Part shown: in pieces, positions 17,561-28,970 of the stretch
Numbering within the stretch: position 1 is the stretch's first letter
Layout: each line of letters begins with the position of its first letter
From: a virus
Strand: one strand, 5' to 3'
IMG/VR virus record: IMGVR_UViG_3300044680_000280
Location: 186,001 to 250,000 of that record
DNA: 64,000 bases
Notes under the pieces: generated by a model
Told to the model about the DNA's origin: nothing
Databases searched by the model: none
Seen by the model: the letters and a program-made list of their open reading frames with translations, nothing else
Translations under genes and position numbers: made by a program

Positions 17561-19782
17561 AGCGCCCTCACTACACCGGCTATGACATCCTCTACGGCCT
17601 CATTGATGGACGGTGCGAAAAAGGTGTTTCTTTGGACAACCTTGTCATTCGCAATGGCACGTAAAATGGCCGTGCTCTCCCCGAGTAGCCAGACCTTTTT
17701 CTTAGCCCGTGTGATCGCCGTGTAGAAGAGATTCCGCTGGAGCATTCTACCCTGTCCTCGAACGACGGGCATGATGATGGTATCAAACTCAGATCCCTGA
17801 GACTTGTGAACTGTAATGACGTAGGCGAGCCGCAACATTGTTGCCGCCCGCTCCTTCGGAATGTTCACGTAAGTGTCCACGGATCCAGGACCGACCCCAT
17901 GGATCTGAACGCAGAGGTGGTCTCGCTCAATGTTTCGAAGCTTACCCATGTCCCCGTTTGAAACGTTCAGCGAGTAGTCATTCTTGACTACCATAACACG
18001 ATCGCCCGTCCGAAACGTGGTCTTTCCGGCCTTGTACTCTCGGCTGAGTTCCGTCAAGGGATTCAACTTCTCCCTTAATGCTTGATTCAAGTTGTGAACC
18101 CCAACGGTCCCATCATACTTAGGAGAAAGTACCTGAAAGTTCGCGTCCCGACTCTTGAGCTTCACCGCCATCGCAACGACTAGGCCAACGATCTTATCCT
18201 CGTCTCCAACCTTCACGAACTGGAATTCCTCCTCGGGCTTACGATTGTCCAACTGGGGAGACTCCCCCTTGTACACACGGTGAGCGGCGAGAACAATAGC
18301 GCTTTGCTCGGACTGTCGAAAGACCTGGGTTAAACGAACGTGAGGAATGGCAGAGGACGAAAGAAGCTCGCGAAGAACGTTTCCCGGTCCGACGGATGGC
18401 AACTGGGCGTCGTCCCCAACAAGGATTAGTAAGGTAGATGGGTGTAGGGCATCGAGTATGCGATAAAAGAGCTCCTGGTCCACCATGGACATTTCGTCAA
18501 CAATGACCGCACCCACCGAGTACTTGTTTCGGGCGCTGAACTCCCAGGACTTGCCTGTCCACCCGAACGCACGGTGAATGGTCGATGCTGGCTCCCCGGT
18601 GACCGCTGAAAGCCTTTTGGCGGCAATGCCAGTAGGAGCCATAAGTAGGAAGCTGATGCCCGTCTGCTTGAATAGGCGAACCGCCGCACGAATGAGTGTG
18701 GTCTTCCCCGTACCCGGCAAACCCGTGACGGCCACGACATGGTTGTCTATCAACTTTGTGATGGCATATCTCTGGGCGTCCGAGAATTGAATATGGTTAC
18801 CCCTCTCGTACTGCTCGATAAACCCGTGAATATCGATCTCAATCTTCGAGGGGGTCATAAACGAAGCCAACTTGCGAGCCCCGTCACGTTCATAGAGGTA
18901 CATCTCTGGCAGGTACACTCCAACGTTAGGGTCCACTCGCACGGAATGAGTCTCCTCGAGTCGGAGAATGGCTGAGGCAAGGTTCTCTTGAAGATTCTTG
19001 GACTCAAAGCCCGTAGTATCGGACATCAGAATGTCTCTCAGACGCTCCGCAAAGTCAGCCCTACGAACAAAGAGATGTCCTTGTTGAGCTTCGGTCTTGA
19101 GGACCCAGAAAACAGCCCCATCATACCGACGGGGGTCTGTCATGGGGATACCGATCCGAGAGGCGAGCCGATCCGCCTTGGAGAAGTCGAACCCATCGAC
19201 CGCCACCAATCGATAGGGGTTATCAGCGATGAGCGTAATGGCTTCCATTCCAAATCGAGCAAAGATGTTCCGTATAACCTCCTCGGAGAGTTCGTAGTCC
19301 TTCAAGAAGATGGACAGGTTGTTCAGAGAGCAGGCTTCGGTCCACGAGAACAAGGCATTCTGCGCCACGACGTTCTTCAAGTCATTGTCCGGAAAAAGGG
19401 CCATCACCTCCCCGTGGGCGGACGTAAGCATTTCATACGTCTCGGTACCGAACGTATTGACGATCTTCTCGACGACCTGAATGTCCTCGAATCCGTGAAT
19501 GCACTCCGATAGGAATCTCTGCACCCCGTAATCGTGCGTTACGTACGGAAACCAACCGTACATACGAAACTGACGACCGTACTTAGGGTGGGTCACCCAG
19601 TCACCTACGAATTGAATCGTGATGCCAGTGGACACCTCCCGAAGACCGTACAAACTGCCTGTTACGGTAACGTTCCTACCCTTACTCGTGGCTGGCTCGG
19701 AATGATCAACTTCAAACGAGAGAACAAAGAAGTTGTCTCCCTTGTGAATGATACGACCGACGGTTCCGTAAATGCTCGGCAT
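17557..19782 (-). CDS. RecD2-like SF1B helicase
   Basis: 741 residues from the ATG at 19782 (GAGG about 10 nt upstream; an in-frame TTG at 19791 lies too near it). An OB-like N-domain ('GTVGRIIHKGDNFFVLSFEV') and helical HhH region precede the motor: Walker A 'GLPGTGKTTLIRA', Walker B 'VIVDEMSMVD', motif III 'LVGDDAQLPSVGPG', motif V/VI 'VHKSQGSEFDT' and 'LFYTAITRAKK'. RecD2 enzymes unwind DNA 5'-3'. It could be the replicative or a recombination helicase. Cotranscribed with SSB-like and RecA genes. Confidence 0.92.
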   Translation of the reverse strand: MPSIYGTVGRIIHKGDNFFVLSFEVDHSEPATSKGRNVTVTGSLYGLREVSTGITIQFVGDWVTHPKYGRQFRMYGWFPYVTHDYGVQRFLSECIHGFEDIQVVEKIVNTFGTETYEMLTSAHGEVMALFPDNDLKNVVAQNALFSWTEACSLNNLSIFLKDYELSEEVIRNIFARFGMEAITLIADNPYRLVAVDGFDFSKADRLASRIGIPMTDPRRYDGAVFWVLKTEAQQGHLFVRRADFAERLRDILMSDTTGFESKNLQENLASAILRLEETHSVRVDPNVGVYLPEMYLYERDGARKLASFMTPSKIEIDIHGFIEQYERGNHIQFSDAQRYAITKLIDNHVVAVTGLPGTGKTTLIRAAVRLFKQTGISFLLMAPTGIAAKRLSAVTGEPASTIHRAFGWTGKSWEFSARNKYSVGAVIVDEMSMVDQELFYRILDALHPSTLLILVGDDAQLPSVGPGNVLRELLSSSAIPHVRLTQVFRQSEQSAIVLAAHRVYKGESPQLDNRKPEEEFQFVKVGDEDKIVGLVVAMAVKLKSRDANFQVLSPKYDGTVGVHNLNQALREKLNPLTELSREYKAGKTTFRTGDRVMVVKNDYSLNVSNGDMGKLRNIERDHLCVQIHGVGPGSVDTYVNIPKERAATMLRLAYVITVHKSQGSEFDTIIMPVVRGQGRMLQRNLFYTAITRAKKKVWLLGESTAILRAIANDKVVQRNTFFAPSINEAVEDVIAGVVRAL
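17572..17577 (-). promoter_or_regulatory. GGTGTA promoter-like element before the coiled-coil gene
   Basis: Minus-strand CCGGTGTAGTG about 11 nt upstream of the start at 17560, overlapping the 3' end of the helicase gene. Confidence 0.35.
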
Positions 19783-19795
19783 GCCGAGCAAGCCT

Positions 19796-21697
19796 CTACA
19801 CCATATTCAGAAAGGCCTCTTCGGAAATTGTCTCCGTGCCGTGCTTCTTTGCCGCCTGAGCCTTTAGGGAGGCGGAGCTCGGATCCGCCAGGACGAGGTA
19901 CGTGAGACCCTTACCGACTCGGTCTTTGACAGTCCCGCCAGCCGCCGTAACCTTCCCCTCCAACACGGCGCGCTTGTTCTTCGTTTTACCGGTGAAGCAG
20001 AAACTCTTCCCGGTCAAGTTCCCAATGATTCTGTCCTTCACGGGGATGCCGCATGTATCCACCCAGGCCGCATACTTAGCAAACCAGTTCACTAAGGTGC
20101 GGGCTCGAACAGGTCCAATCCCCTTGATCGCCAGAAGCTGGTCGTACGTGACCTCTTTCAGCTTGCTGTAGGTGTCGAACCCCGCATCGACAACCAGGGT
20201 CAGGACCGACTTCCCGCACCCTGGAATGGCGAGGGATCCGAAAAACAGGTCAATAGGGACGGGCGACTTTGAATGGAGGTTGTCCAGGAGTTTCTTGGCG
20301 GACTTGTTCCCCATTCGATCGATTTCGGAGAGTTTCGCCTGGTCGAGCTTGTAGAGGTCGGCGACGGTCGACACCAACCCCGACTCAAGCAGACGGGCCA
20401 GGACCGCCTCACCCCACTCCAGAATGTTGAGCGAGCTAACGTACCGAACGAGCCTTCCAAGGGCCTGCGCAGGGCACTCAAACGTGTTGGGACACACGAC
20501 GAAGGGGCCATCCCACTCCGTCGTCGCACCGCACGAAGGGCACACGGACGGGGGTTCGGCAACGCTACCTCGTACCGTGAGGTTTTCGACCACACGAGGA
20601 ATCACGTCATTCGCCCGAGCCACGAGGATCTTACACCCAACGTCCAGTTTCAGGTCCTGAACGTACTTCCAGTTGTACAGGCTTGCACGACTGACCTTGG
20701 TGCCGAGCAGGTTCACCTCGTCGAAAATGACAACGGGGGTAATTTGGCCCGTCACCCCTGTCGCGCTTTCGATCGTGCGAACGACGCTCTGACGCGTAAT
20801 CGGAGCAAATTTGAAAGCTCGGGCACCTTTGGGGCGTCCGTTGGTGTCCCCCAAGGAGAGTTGGTGCGGAATACTGTTCAGCTCAACAACGAGTCCGTCG
20901 ATGGCGTAATCGAGGGACATACGTTTCCCCTGCTGGTATTCGAGCCACAGGTCATGGGGGGTCTTGATTCCAGGGGCCATCGCCGTGACGTACCAACCAG
21001 GAACGTTGAATCCCATTTCTTCAAGGAATTCGATGTGCTCACTTCTCTTCTCCGCCTCTAAGCCATCCACTTGATAGGCCAGGACTGTCAAGTGCTCACA
21101 GCCCTGACCATCGAGCCGACTGGAAACACCCCCCGCGGTGTTCCTGGGGTTCGAGTAAGTCGAAAAGTGCGCTTTCATGTCGCTCAAAAGGACGATGATC
21201 TCACCCCTGATCTCGCCTGTGAATTTCTTCGAAAGGCGACCTGGAACGCCCTTCATTTTACACACATTGACGGATATGTCATCCCCCTCGATGCCGTCTC
21301 CCCGCGTAACCCCCCGAACGAATGCACCGCTGTCGTATTGGATGGCGACCGAGATCCCATCCAGCTTCTCTGTAACGAGGAGCTCCTCGAAGGGCTGATT
21401 GCCGGTCGAAAGACCGTGCACCCAAGAGGTCAGCTCCGACGGAGTTTTCACCTTATCGAGAGACCCCATGGGAATTTCGTGGCGAACCTTGCTCCAACCG
21501 GAAGGGGCGTGATCTCCAATCACCGCCAAATCGGGGTTGTCCGCCTCAAGCTCCCGCAACTCGTCCTCCCACCCGTCGTACACCTCATCCGAAACGATGG
21601 GGTTATGATCGACGTAGTACGCACGACGAGCTTCCTTACGCTTAGCGACGAGCTCTTCAATACGCTGCGCCTTGGACTCCGGGGTAAGACTTTCCAT
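19796..21697 (-). CDS. ligA: NAD-dependent DNA ligase
   Basis: 633 residues from the ATG at 21697 (the longer frame would run through the promoter-like GGTGTATAAG). All LigA modules are present: NAD-binding Ia helices, adenylation motif 'TEKLDGISVAIQ' with the active Lys, 'GEIRGEIIV', OB domain, a four-Cys zinc finger starting 'CPSCGATTEW', HhH repeats ('IKGIGPVRARTL') and a C-terminal BRCT ('GKSFCFTGK'). It seals nicks on the lagging strand using NAD. Phages more often carry ATP ligases, so a full-length LigA is notable. Confidence 0.95.
   Translation of the reverse strand: MESLTPESKAQRIEELVAKRKEARRAYYVDHNPIVSDEVYDGWEDELRELEADNPDLAVIGDHAPSGWSKVRHEIPMGSLDKVKTPSELTSWVHGLSTGNQPFEELLVTEKLDGISVAIQYDSGAFVRGVTRGDGIEGDDISVNVCKMKGVPGRLSKKFTGEIRGEIIVLLSDMKAHFSTYSNPRNTAGGVSSRLDGQGCEHLTVLAYQVDGLEAEKRSEHIEFLEEMGFNVPGWYVTAMAPGIKTPHDLWLEYQQGKRMSLDYAIDGLVVELNSIPHQLSLGDTNGRPKGARAFKFAPITRQSVVRTIESATGVTGQITPVVIFDEVNLLGTKVSRASLYNWKYVQDLKLDVGCKILVARANDVIPRVVENLTVRGSVAEPPSVCPSCGATTEWDGPFVVCPNTFECPAQALGRLVRYVSSLNILEWGEAVLARLLESGLVSTVADLYKLDQAKLSEIDRMGNKSAKKLLDNLHSKSPVPIDLFFGSLAIPGCGKSVLTLVVDAGFDTYSKLKEVTYDQLLAIKGIGPVRARTLVNWFAKYAAWVDTCGIPVKDRIIGNLTGKSFCFTGKTKNKRAVLEGKVTAAGGTVKDRVGKGLTYLVLADPSSASLKAQAAKKHGTETISEEAFLNMV
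19797..19802 (-). promoter_or_regulatory. GGTGTA promoter-like element before the helicase gene
   Basis: Minus-strand ATGGTGTAGAGG 14 nt before the helicase ATG; the same bases are the last codons of ligA. GAGG inside it may double as the ribosome site. Confidence 0.4.
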
Positions 21698-21708
21698 TCC
21701 TTGACTTA

Positions 21709-21714
21709 TACACC
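21709..21714 (-). promoter_or_regulatory. GGTGTATAAG promoter-like element before ligA
   Basis: Minus-strand TTGGTGTATAAG 12 nt before the ligase ATG. Here the element merges with TATAAG, and GTGACT lies 17 nt upstream of that, giving a near sigma-70 layout. Confidence 0.5.
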
Positions 21715-21807
21715 AACCGCGTGCTAAAGTCACGGTAATCCGTTCTCGGCTCACGATCCAATGGCCGCACGGGGTTGTCTAGAGTTCCGGATCGGGTCAT
21801 AGACGGC

Positions 21808-21840
21808 GGGGGCTACGCCAAGACTTTTGGGTAGTCCCCC
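21808..21840 (-). terminator. Hairpin after the RNR gene
   Basis: A 9-bp GC-rich stem (GGGGGCTAC with GTAG-T-CCCCC, one bulge) in the gap downstream of the RNR gene. No clear U-run follows, so termination strength is uncertain. Confidence 0.4.
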
Positions 21841-21851
21841 GTATCTTTGGT

Positions 21852-23795
21852 TCACCTGATAGGACAGGCCCCTGTCGCACAGGCATCGTCCACGGCCATC
21901 TCACCACCGAGGACTAGGGGATGTTCGTTATTGATGGCAACGGCCATTCTGTTGTACGTCAACTCGTCTATGACCTCGTAAGGCGCCTGTGGATATCCGT
22001 GAGACTTTGACAACACCGTCGTGCACTTGAGTTGGGGAACGTACTCCTTCAAGCACGCGGCGAGCTCTTCTCGCTCAGTTTCCGGATCAAACGAGAGTGT
22101 CGCGCTGACGGAGTTATCCGCCCAGTACTGTTGAACAAGACGCTGACGCTCAAATTGGTCACGAATGGTCTCTGTCTGTACCGTAATGCGAGTATGTTTC
22201 GCCTTAGTTGGGAAAGAGAATACCAAGGTGTTACCAGTGTTGTCGTAACAATCGAGTTCACTCGGGACTCCGGCCTCCATGAGAGCGGGTACCATCGGAT
22301 CATTTTTGGCCAAACGGGCGCGACGGATGTAATACTCCGCAAAGGGGGCATGGATACCGGGGGAACTCCCATTGAGGAGGCTAATTGTACCGCTCGGCTT
22401 AGTTGTTGTAACTGCAATGGGACGGGGCACTCCAAGTTCCACTGCATAACTGTCAGCCTCAGAACGGCAATATTTATACCAAGTGGTCAAATCATTGGGA
22501 CTCCAATCGAAGTCGCACACACCTCCGAGACCGACACCTAGTCGCATATTCTGTCGGTTAACGGCATCACTCTTGGCATCCGTCAGGGGTGTGAGCTTCT
22601 GACGAAGCGTGTAACGTGTTACCAAACGAAAAATTGTCTCCGCACTGGCACTCGAAAACTTTGCTGGAAAGGCTTCAGCAAGATTGCACGCTTCCCGGTC
22701 ATAAAGGGGAATTTCGCCACAGGGATTAACGCCTTTAGCTCCGGGGTCGGTCTTTTGAACGAGTGGTAGATTGAAAACTCCGGGCTCACCGAAGTTGATA
22801 TTGTCGTCGATAAGTCGATGCCAGTCGAACCTCTCAATTTGTTTCCATGTGCGAAACACTATGCTGTTGTTACTGGTATGGCGATGACTGAGAACCTTAT
22901 CAAGGTCTTTCTTAGCATCACGAAATGGCTGATCCTCGGCGTCGCCGAGGACGATGAGAGCGGAGCGGCGAACATTACCACTCTTAACGCAAAAGCCAAT
23001 CATGTTCGTAACGTCTAAGCATTCGACACTGGATAGACGACGTCCTCGAGCGGCACGGACAATACCCCAAGACGAGCGAAGCAGGTGGCTCAAAGGACCA
23101 GGACCGCAAGCAATCCCACCAAATGTCTTGATGGGTAAACCACGTCGACGAACGTTCGAAACGTCCACGATGAGATCTTTCCCCTCAAAAGCGGCTGTGA
23201 GTACACGACGCTCGGCCTCAACCCAACCTTCGCGAGAATCAGGCACAACGTATACAGGGGTCGAACCATTCAGAAAGCTCTTGTCGTTGGGTTTGACCTC
23301 GTTCAGATCCGCATGATCACTACCACACCAAATGGCAAAACGAGCGTTGTTGTCAACGACAACTGGAAGCGTGTGAATGTCGCTAAGACCTATGCCAACA
23401 CCCCCACCTAGCATGAGCTGATTCATCATCCAACACCATTCGTCTACGCCGTACAGTGTAGAAAACCAGCAATTATACCTAGCGTCCGCGGGAATCCCCT
23501 CAACACCGCCGACCCAAAGGCCGCGACCAGGCGGAAGCGCCTGACCCGTCCAGAATAAGTGAAAGAGGAGCTGCATTTCCTGCTCGCTCACAGGAACATG
23601 AGAGAGGCTGCAATTGCCCTCTACGACACGGCGGATCGTGTCGGTCCAAGATTCGTTACCACGGCAGTACTTCGTGTTGTACGTGGAGCGGGCAAGAAGA
23701 GACGTGAACGGATCCCCTTGCTTTCGATATTGAGCAAGAAACGACTCGCGAAGTCGAAAGCTATTACGTGCCTGAGCAATTTCAACGATCTCCAT
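21852..23795 (-). CDS. Class II (B12-dependent) monomeric ribonucleotide reductase
   Basis: 647 residues resembling the monomeric adenosylcobalamin-dependent triphosphate reductase (RTPR) rather than NrdA or NrdJ dimers. Landmarks: 'STYNTKYCRGNESW' near the N-terminus, catalytic 'NPCGEIPLYDREACNLAE' with the thiyl Cys and Glu, 'TTTKPSGTISLLNGSSPGIH', and the C-terminal redox pair in 'ACATGACPIR'. It supplies deoxynucleotides without a second subunit or oxygen. It is encoded next to clamp-loader subunits. Slightly shorter than the Lactobacillus enzyme. Confidence 0.9.
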   Translation of the reverse strand: MEIVEIAQARNSFRLRESFLAQYRKQGDPFTSLLARSTYNTKYCRGNESWTDTIRRVVEGNCSLSHVPVSEQEMQLLFHLFWTGQALPPGRGLWVGGVEGIPADARYNCWFSTLYGVDEWCWMMNQLMLGGGVGIGLSDIHTLPVVVDNNARFAIWCGSDHADLNEVKPNDKSFLNGSTPVYVVPDSREGWVEAERRVLTAAFEGKDLIVDVSNVRRRGLPIKTFGGIACGPGPLSHLLRSSWGIVRAARGRRLSSVECLDVTNMIGFCVKSGNVRRSALIVLGDAEDQPFRDAKKDLDKVLSHRHTSNNSIVFRTWKQIERFDWHRLIDDNINFGEPGVFNLPLVQKTDPGAKGVNPCGEIPLYDREACNLAEAFPAKFSSASAETIFRLVTRYTLRQKLTPLTDAKSDAVNRQNMRLGVGLGGVCDFDWSPNDLTTWYKYCRSEADSYAVELGVPRPIAVTTTKPSGTISLLNGSSPGIHAPFAEYYIRRARLAKNDPMVPALMEAGVPSELDCYDNTGNTLVFSFPTKAKHTRITVQTETIRDQFERQRLVQQYWADNSVSATLSFDPETEREELAACLKEYVPQLKCTTVLSKSHGYPQAPYEVIDELTYNRMAVAINNEHPLVLGGEMAVDDACATGACPIR

Positions 23796-23811
23796 GTTCC
23801 CGCACTCCTCG

Positions 23812-24801
23812 TCACGCAGTTATTGAAAGTACGGCCAACTCGACAAGTGTCCGCTTGGAGCGAGCCGCGCTCTTCACATCAGAATCCAATTTACATAGAC
23901 GGGACATAACGCCTGTCAAAGACTTCACACTGTGCTTCTCGACCCTAGGAAGGAAAATCTCTTTACACTTCCAAGGGTGCATTTCGAGGAGAGAAGAGAT
24001 GTCGTCGGGCGATACGCCATCATCAAGTAGACCCCTCGCGACGATCACGCTTTGGAGCTCTTTAATGAGGGCGGCACAGATCCGTACGGACGCGCTCTCC
24101 GGTTCACTCTCGTAGAGATGAGAAAGGAGGCGCATTGCCTCCTTTTTGTTCTTCGAGAATGCCGCCTCTGCAACCGACCACGGATCGGCGACCGTATTGA
24201 GAGCGACCACTTTCCCAATGAGCTGCTTCGTGATCTTCTGACTCTTCGTAACCGTTGAGAGCACAGCAAGTTTTCGGAACTCGTTGTTGATGTTGTAAAG
24301 GTCCCCGCCCGTCGCCCTATAAAAGGCAATGTCTGCATCCGCATCGAAACTGAGGCCAAACTTGATAGCCCTCTCACGAATGTACTTCAAAACCTCATTG
24401 CTCTTACCCTCTCCAAAGTTCTTGAGCTTAGGGTAGTGCAGGGGCTTGGACTTCCTTGATATGAAGTCCCACAACTCATCGAGCTTCGAGGAACGAACCA
24501 CGGCAACGAGAACAGCGGATGTATCAGTAGCGGAGCGACCTTCAATGAAAGTTCGTAAAGCCTTGCCTTTTGACTCCTTAACGTCCTGGGCATTGTCCAC
24601 AATGACCGTAACGGGAAGGTCGTCGCAGTTCGGGCCACGCAAAAGATGGAGTACGTCCGAGTCAGACTTTCCCTCGCCGTTGAGGTAGCGAGTGTCCCGG
24701 TTCCTCCACGACTGAGCCATCTGTATGACGGAATCGAGCTGGTAGTCCTCCAGACCGTAAGCAACACACACAGAAGTCTTGGGAGCGGACGCCTTATCCA
24801 T
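23812..24801 (-). CDS. holA: DNA polymerase III delta-like clamp-loader subunit
   Basis: 329 residues with HolA architecture. A degenerate AAA+ N-half shows 'VTVIVDNAQDVKESKGKALR' at the Walker B position but no Walker A. A lid region has 'FYRATGGDLYNINNEFRKLA', matching delta 'L...G.DL..L.NELEKL', and a helical C-domain forms the collar. Delta opens the sliding clamp. It is 3 nt from the delta-prime gene, which fits a co-produced loader with DnaX. Confidence 0.82.
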   Translation of the reverse strand: MDKASAPKTSVCVAYGLEDYQLDSVIQMAQSWRNRDTRYLNGEGKSDSDVLHLLRGPNCDDLPVTVIVDNAQDVKESKGKALRTFIEGRSATDTSAVLVAVVRSSKLDELWDFISRKSKPLHYPKLKNFGEGKSNEVLKYIRERAIKFGLSFDADADIAFYRATGGDLYNINNEFRKLAVLSTVTKSQKITKQLIGKVVALNTVADPWSVAEAAFSKNKKEAMRLLSHLYESEPESASVRICAALIKELQSVIVARGLLDDGVSPDDISSLLEMHPWKCKEIFLPRVEKHSVKSLTGVMSRLCKLDSDVKSAARSKRTLVELAVLSITA

Positions 24802-24804
24802 AGG

Positions 24805-25770
24805 TCAAACCCAAAAAGTTTCGACAAACAAGGTCTGAACGTGGAATTGAACGTTGATGCTAGTCGACAGACGGGACCTCAAGGAGTGCGTACCCTGTGC
24901 GAGTTTTTGCCAAGTACTCTTACCTGCTTTTCCCGCAATCTTCTTGAGCCCCTCTGTAAGGTCACAATGAATCAGTCGGTCAGGTACTTGATTAGCCATG
25001 AGTATATCGTGGGTGAGTTGCTCGAGTATTCGTAAGACGAGGGGCAGGTCTGCTTTGACGGTTTCGAGAATGGAAAAAATGGACGGCAAATCCTTGCGAA
25101 GTCCGGACTCGATCATCGAGTACACCTTATCGCGGTGGGAGAGCTTTCCCCCAATCGCGTAGGCCAGGGATCGACCTACCGAACCTTCTCCCATGCGTGT
25201 GTAGACAAGTGCTTTAGTCGGGTCTGATTGTTCTCTTGAAACCCTTGTAAGAACGAAGCTCTCAGGAAGCGGCCGGAAGTGCACGATACCGCATCGGGAC
25301 TGTATTGTCGGAAGAACTGACGCCAAATGCTCAGCGAGCAAAATGAACCTCACATGCGAGGGGGGCTCCTCTAGGGTTTTTAGAATCGCGTTCGCCGCCG
25401 TCGCATTCATCCGATCTGCCCCGTCCACAAGTAGTAGACGGAAGGGGGCGATAGATGGAAATGTCGGGCTCTGTTGAAGAATGGACCGTATGGGCTCAAC
25501 CCTAATTTCGGAACCCTCTTTTTTGTCGTGAAAATCCGGCACAGTAGAAACATCAGGGTGGTTCCACTGGTCGATCTGGTCGCAGTCGTAGCAGGTACAA
25601 CCGTCCGCCCGTGTCTCGGTGCAAAATGATTCTTTGAGGAACTGGCGAACGGCAAACTTGCGACCAACACCCTCATCCCCAACGATCAAAATGGGAGAGG
25701 TATACTTTCCTTCCACCACTCGACGCAGGATTCTTACCCCCTCAGGTTGTCCCACAACGTCCGACAGCAC
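24805..25770 (-). CDS. holB: DNA polymerase III delta-prime-like clamp-loader subunit
   Basis: 321 residues. 'VVGQPEGVRILRRVV' opens it, the P-loop is degenerate ('GDEGVGRK'), a zinc module 'CTCYDCDQ' follows, then 'LLLVDGADRMNATAANAILK', 'TLEEPPSH' and a sensor 'PTIQSRC'. This is the stator of the clamp loader; the impaired P-loop is as expected. Its start overlaps a zinc-ribbon gene by 29 nt. Confidence 0.87.
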   Translation of the reverse strand: MLSDVVGQPEGVRILRRVVEGKYTSPILIVGDEGVGRKFAVRQFLKESFCTETRADGCTCYDCDQIDQWNHPDVSTVPDFHDKKEGSEIRVEPIRSILQQSPTFPSIAPFRLLLVDGADRMNATAANAILKTLEEPPSHVRFILLAEHLASVLPTIQSRCGIVHFRPLPESFVLTRVSREQSDPTKALVYTRMGEGSVGRSLAYAIGGKLSHRDKVYSMIESGLRKDLPSIFSILETVKADLPLVLRILEQLTHDILMANQVPDRLIHCDLTEGLKKIAGKAGKSTWQKLAQGTHSLRSRLSTSINVQFHVQTLFVETFWV

Positions 25771-25981
25771 TGGCTTCTCCCTCAGCCAAAAGGTGCGGTC
25801 TCAGAGGGGGCACTTCGACGAGCTGCATTACGAGCAAGTAATTCGTATTGCATCGCTCACAAATATGCCGGTGGGGCTCTGTACCACTTGGCTGAAGGCG
25901 TCCTCTACACCGAGAACAGGCCATCAAACTTGTCGGGTTATCGTCAAGCACCGGTGGGTCAGATATCAATGTGTCCGCCAA
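25742..25981 (-). CDS. Small zinc-ribbon protein
   Basis: 79 residues with a CxxC pair 'CSRCRG' and a second pair 'CERCNT' 17 residues on, forming a zinc ribbon, then a hydrophobic strand. It overlaps delta-prime by 29 nt and the next zinc protein by 23 nt. Function unknown; perhaps a transcription or replisome accessory. Confidence 0.6.
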   Translation of the reverse strand: MADTLISDPPVLDDNPTSLMACSRCRGRLQPSGTEPHRHICERCNTNYLLVMQLVEVPPLRPHLLAEGEASAVGRCGTT

Positions 25982-26171
25982 CGTTTATACCCCACGTATG
26001 CTTGCACTTGGTACAGCGGTAAAGTCTCTGACTGCCACTCCCAATGACTTGAGGATTTGCGGTGATAGAGTCGCATCCTTGTCGATGGCACTTTATGTCC
26101 ACAACCTCTTCGGGGGGTCTGGTGGGCACGGGCTGGGGGCTTGTTCCGGTCGGGTCTGTAGGCATGTTCAT
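25959..26171 (-). CDS. Small zinc-ribbon protein
   Basis: 70 residues: a Pro/Thr-rich N-terminus and a ribbon made of 'CHRQGC' and 'CTKCKHTW'. The same layout as the adjacent 79-aa protein suggests related function, though the sequences differ. It overlaps that gene by 23 nt. No family named. Confidence 0.6.
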   Translation of the reverse strand: MNMPTDPTGTSPQPVPTRPPEEVVDIKCHRQGCDSITANPQVIGSGSQRLYRCTKCKHTWGINVGGHIDI

Positions 26172-26174
26172 CTC

Positions 26175-26555
26175 CTAATAGCTGTATCTGGGGAATTTCG
26201 TAGGAAACAGGTTGAGCAGAAGCCCCAAAATCCTATTGTAGAGATCGGGGTCTTGAAGATCAATGGTAGACACGTCTAGGGGAGGATCTCCATTGGGTAC
26301 TGCAAAAGCAACGGTCAGTGGATTGAGGGTTCCGTCCACAAAGTAGGGGGCAAGCTTGAGCCAGTCCTCCCCACGAATGTGAACCTGAATCCCTACCCCA
26401 TAAAGGCGGACCATGGGGATGTTGTTCACCTCAACCGTACTGGCAATAGCCTTACCACGGAGAACGGCTGTCAGAGCCTTTGCAACGTAAGGGGCATCGT
26501 CGGCGGTCAGATTCGCCACCTGTTGTCCATTGAGCAAGTCGAGTCTCTGATCCAC
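26175..26555 (-). CDS. Hypothetical 126-aa protein
   Basis: Mixed alpha/beta protein, no Cys, with strands 'VEVNNIPMVRLYGVGIQVHI' in the middle and a hydrophobic helix near the end. It lies 3 nt upstream of the zinc-ribbon gene and is the first gene of that unit after the groEL terminator. No family recognised. Confidence 0.6.
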   Translation of the reverse strand: MDQRLDLLNGQQVANLTADDAPYVAKALTAVLRGKAIASTVEVNNIPMVRLYGVGIQVHIRGEDWLKLAPYFVDGTLNPLTVAFAVPNGDPPLDVSTIDLQDPDLYNRILGLLLNLFPTKFPRYSY

Positions 26556-26577
26556 GTCAAAGAAAACTCACAAAAGG

Positions 26578-26609
26578 AAAGGGGCGTCACCCATTGGTGG
26601 CGCCCCTTT
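26578..26609 (-). terminator. Rho-independent terminator after groEL
   Basis: A near-perfect hairpin on the minus strand: AAAGGGGCG-C-CACC, loop AATG, GGTG-A-CGCCCCTTT, followed by CCTTTTG. It lies 21 nt past the groEL stop. Confidence 0.75.
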
Positions 26610-26629
26610 GATTGACGCGAGTGCAGACC

Positions 26630-28595
<1,966 letters not shown>

Positions 28596-28599
<4 letters not shown>

Positions 28600-28961
28600 C
28601 GAAGCTTGTGAAAAGCAGCAATTGCCTTGGGATCCAAATCTTCAGGGTCGGGGGCCGAAGGGCCTGTATCCCATTCCTGAGCGGACGCCATGGGAAATGG
28701 ATCCTCTCGACGGATCCAAACTGGATTCGAGACCTTCGCGTCCCTCACCAAAAGCCAGCCGTAAAGATCCAAGAGGAGTAACCTCACGTCCGAGTGCTCT
28801 TCCGACCACCTGACCCCGGACTCATCCATAACCTGGCAAAAAAGGGCTTTGGTCTCATCCGAACGCGAGTATGTCAACTGCCACCCCTTGGGAAGAGCAG
28901 CCAGAATTTGCTGGTGAACCTCCTCCGCACTCCAAAGGGACATTTCTTCAAATGTCGGCAT
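28596..28961 (-). CDS. Hypothetical 121-aa protein
   Basis: Soluble mixed protein with 'LWSAEEVHQQILAALPKGWQ' at the start and a hydrophobic 'LLLLDLYGWLLVRD' segment in the middle. A GGTGTAGAAG element lies 11 nt upstream of the ATG. No family recognised. Confidence 0.6.
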
Positions 28962-28970
28962 GAGCTACTT

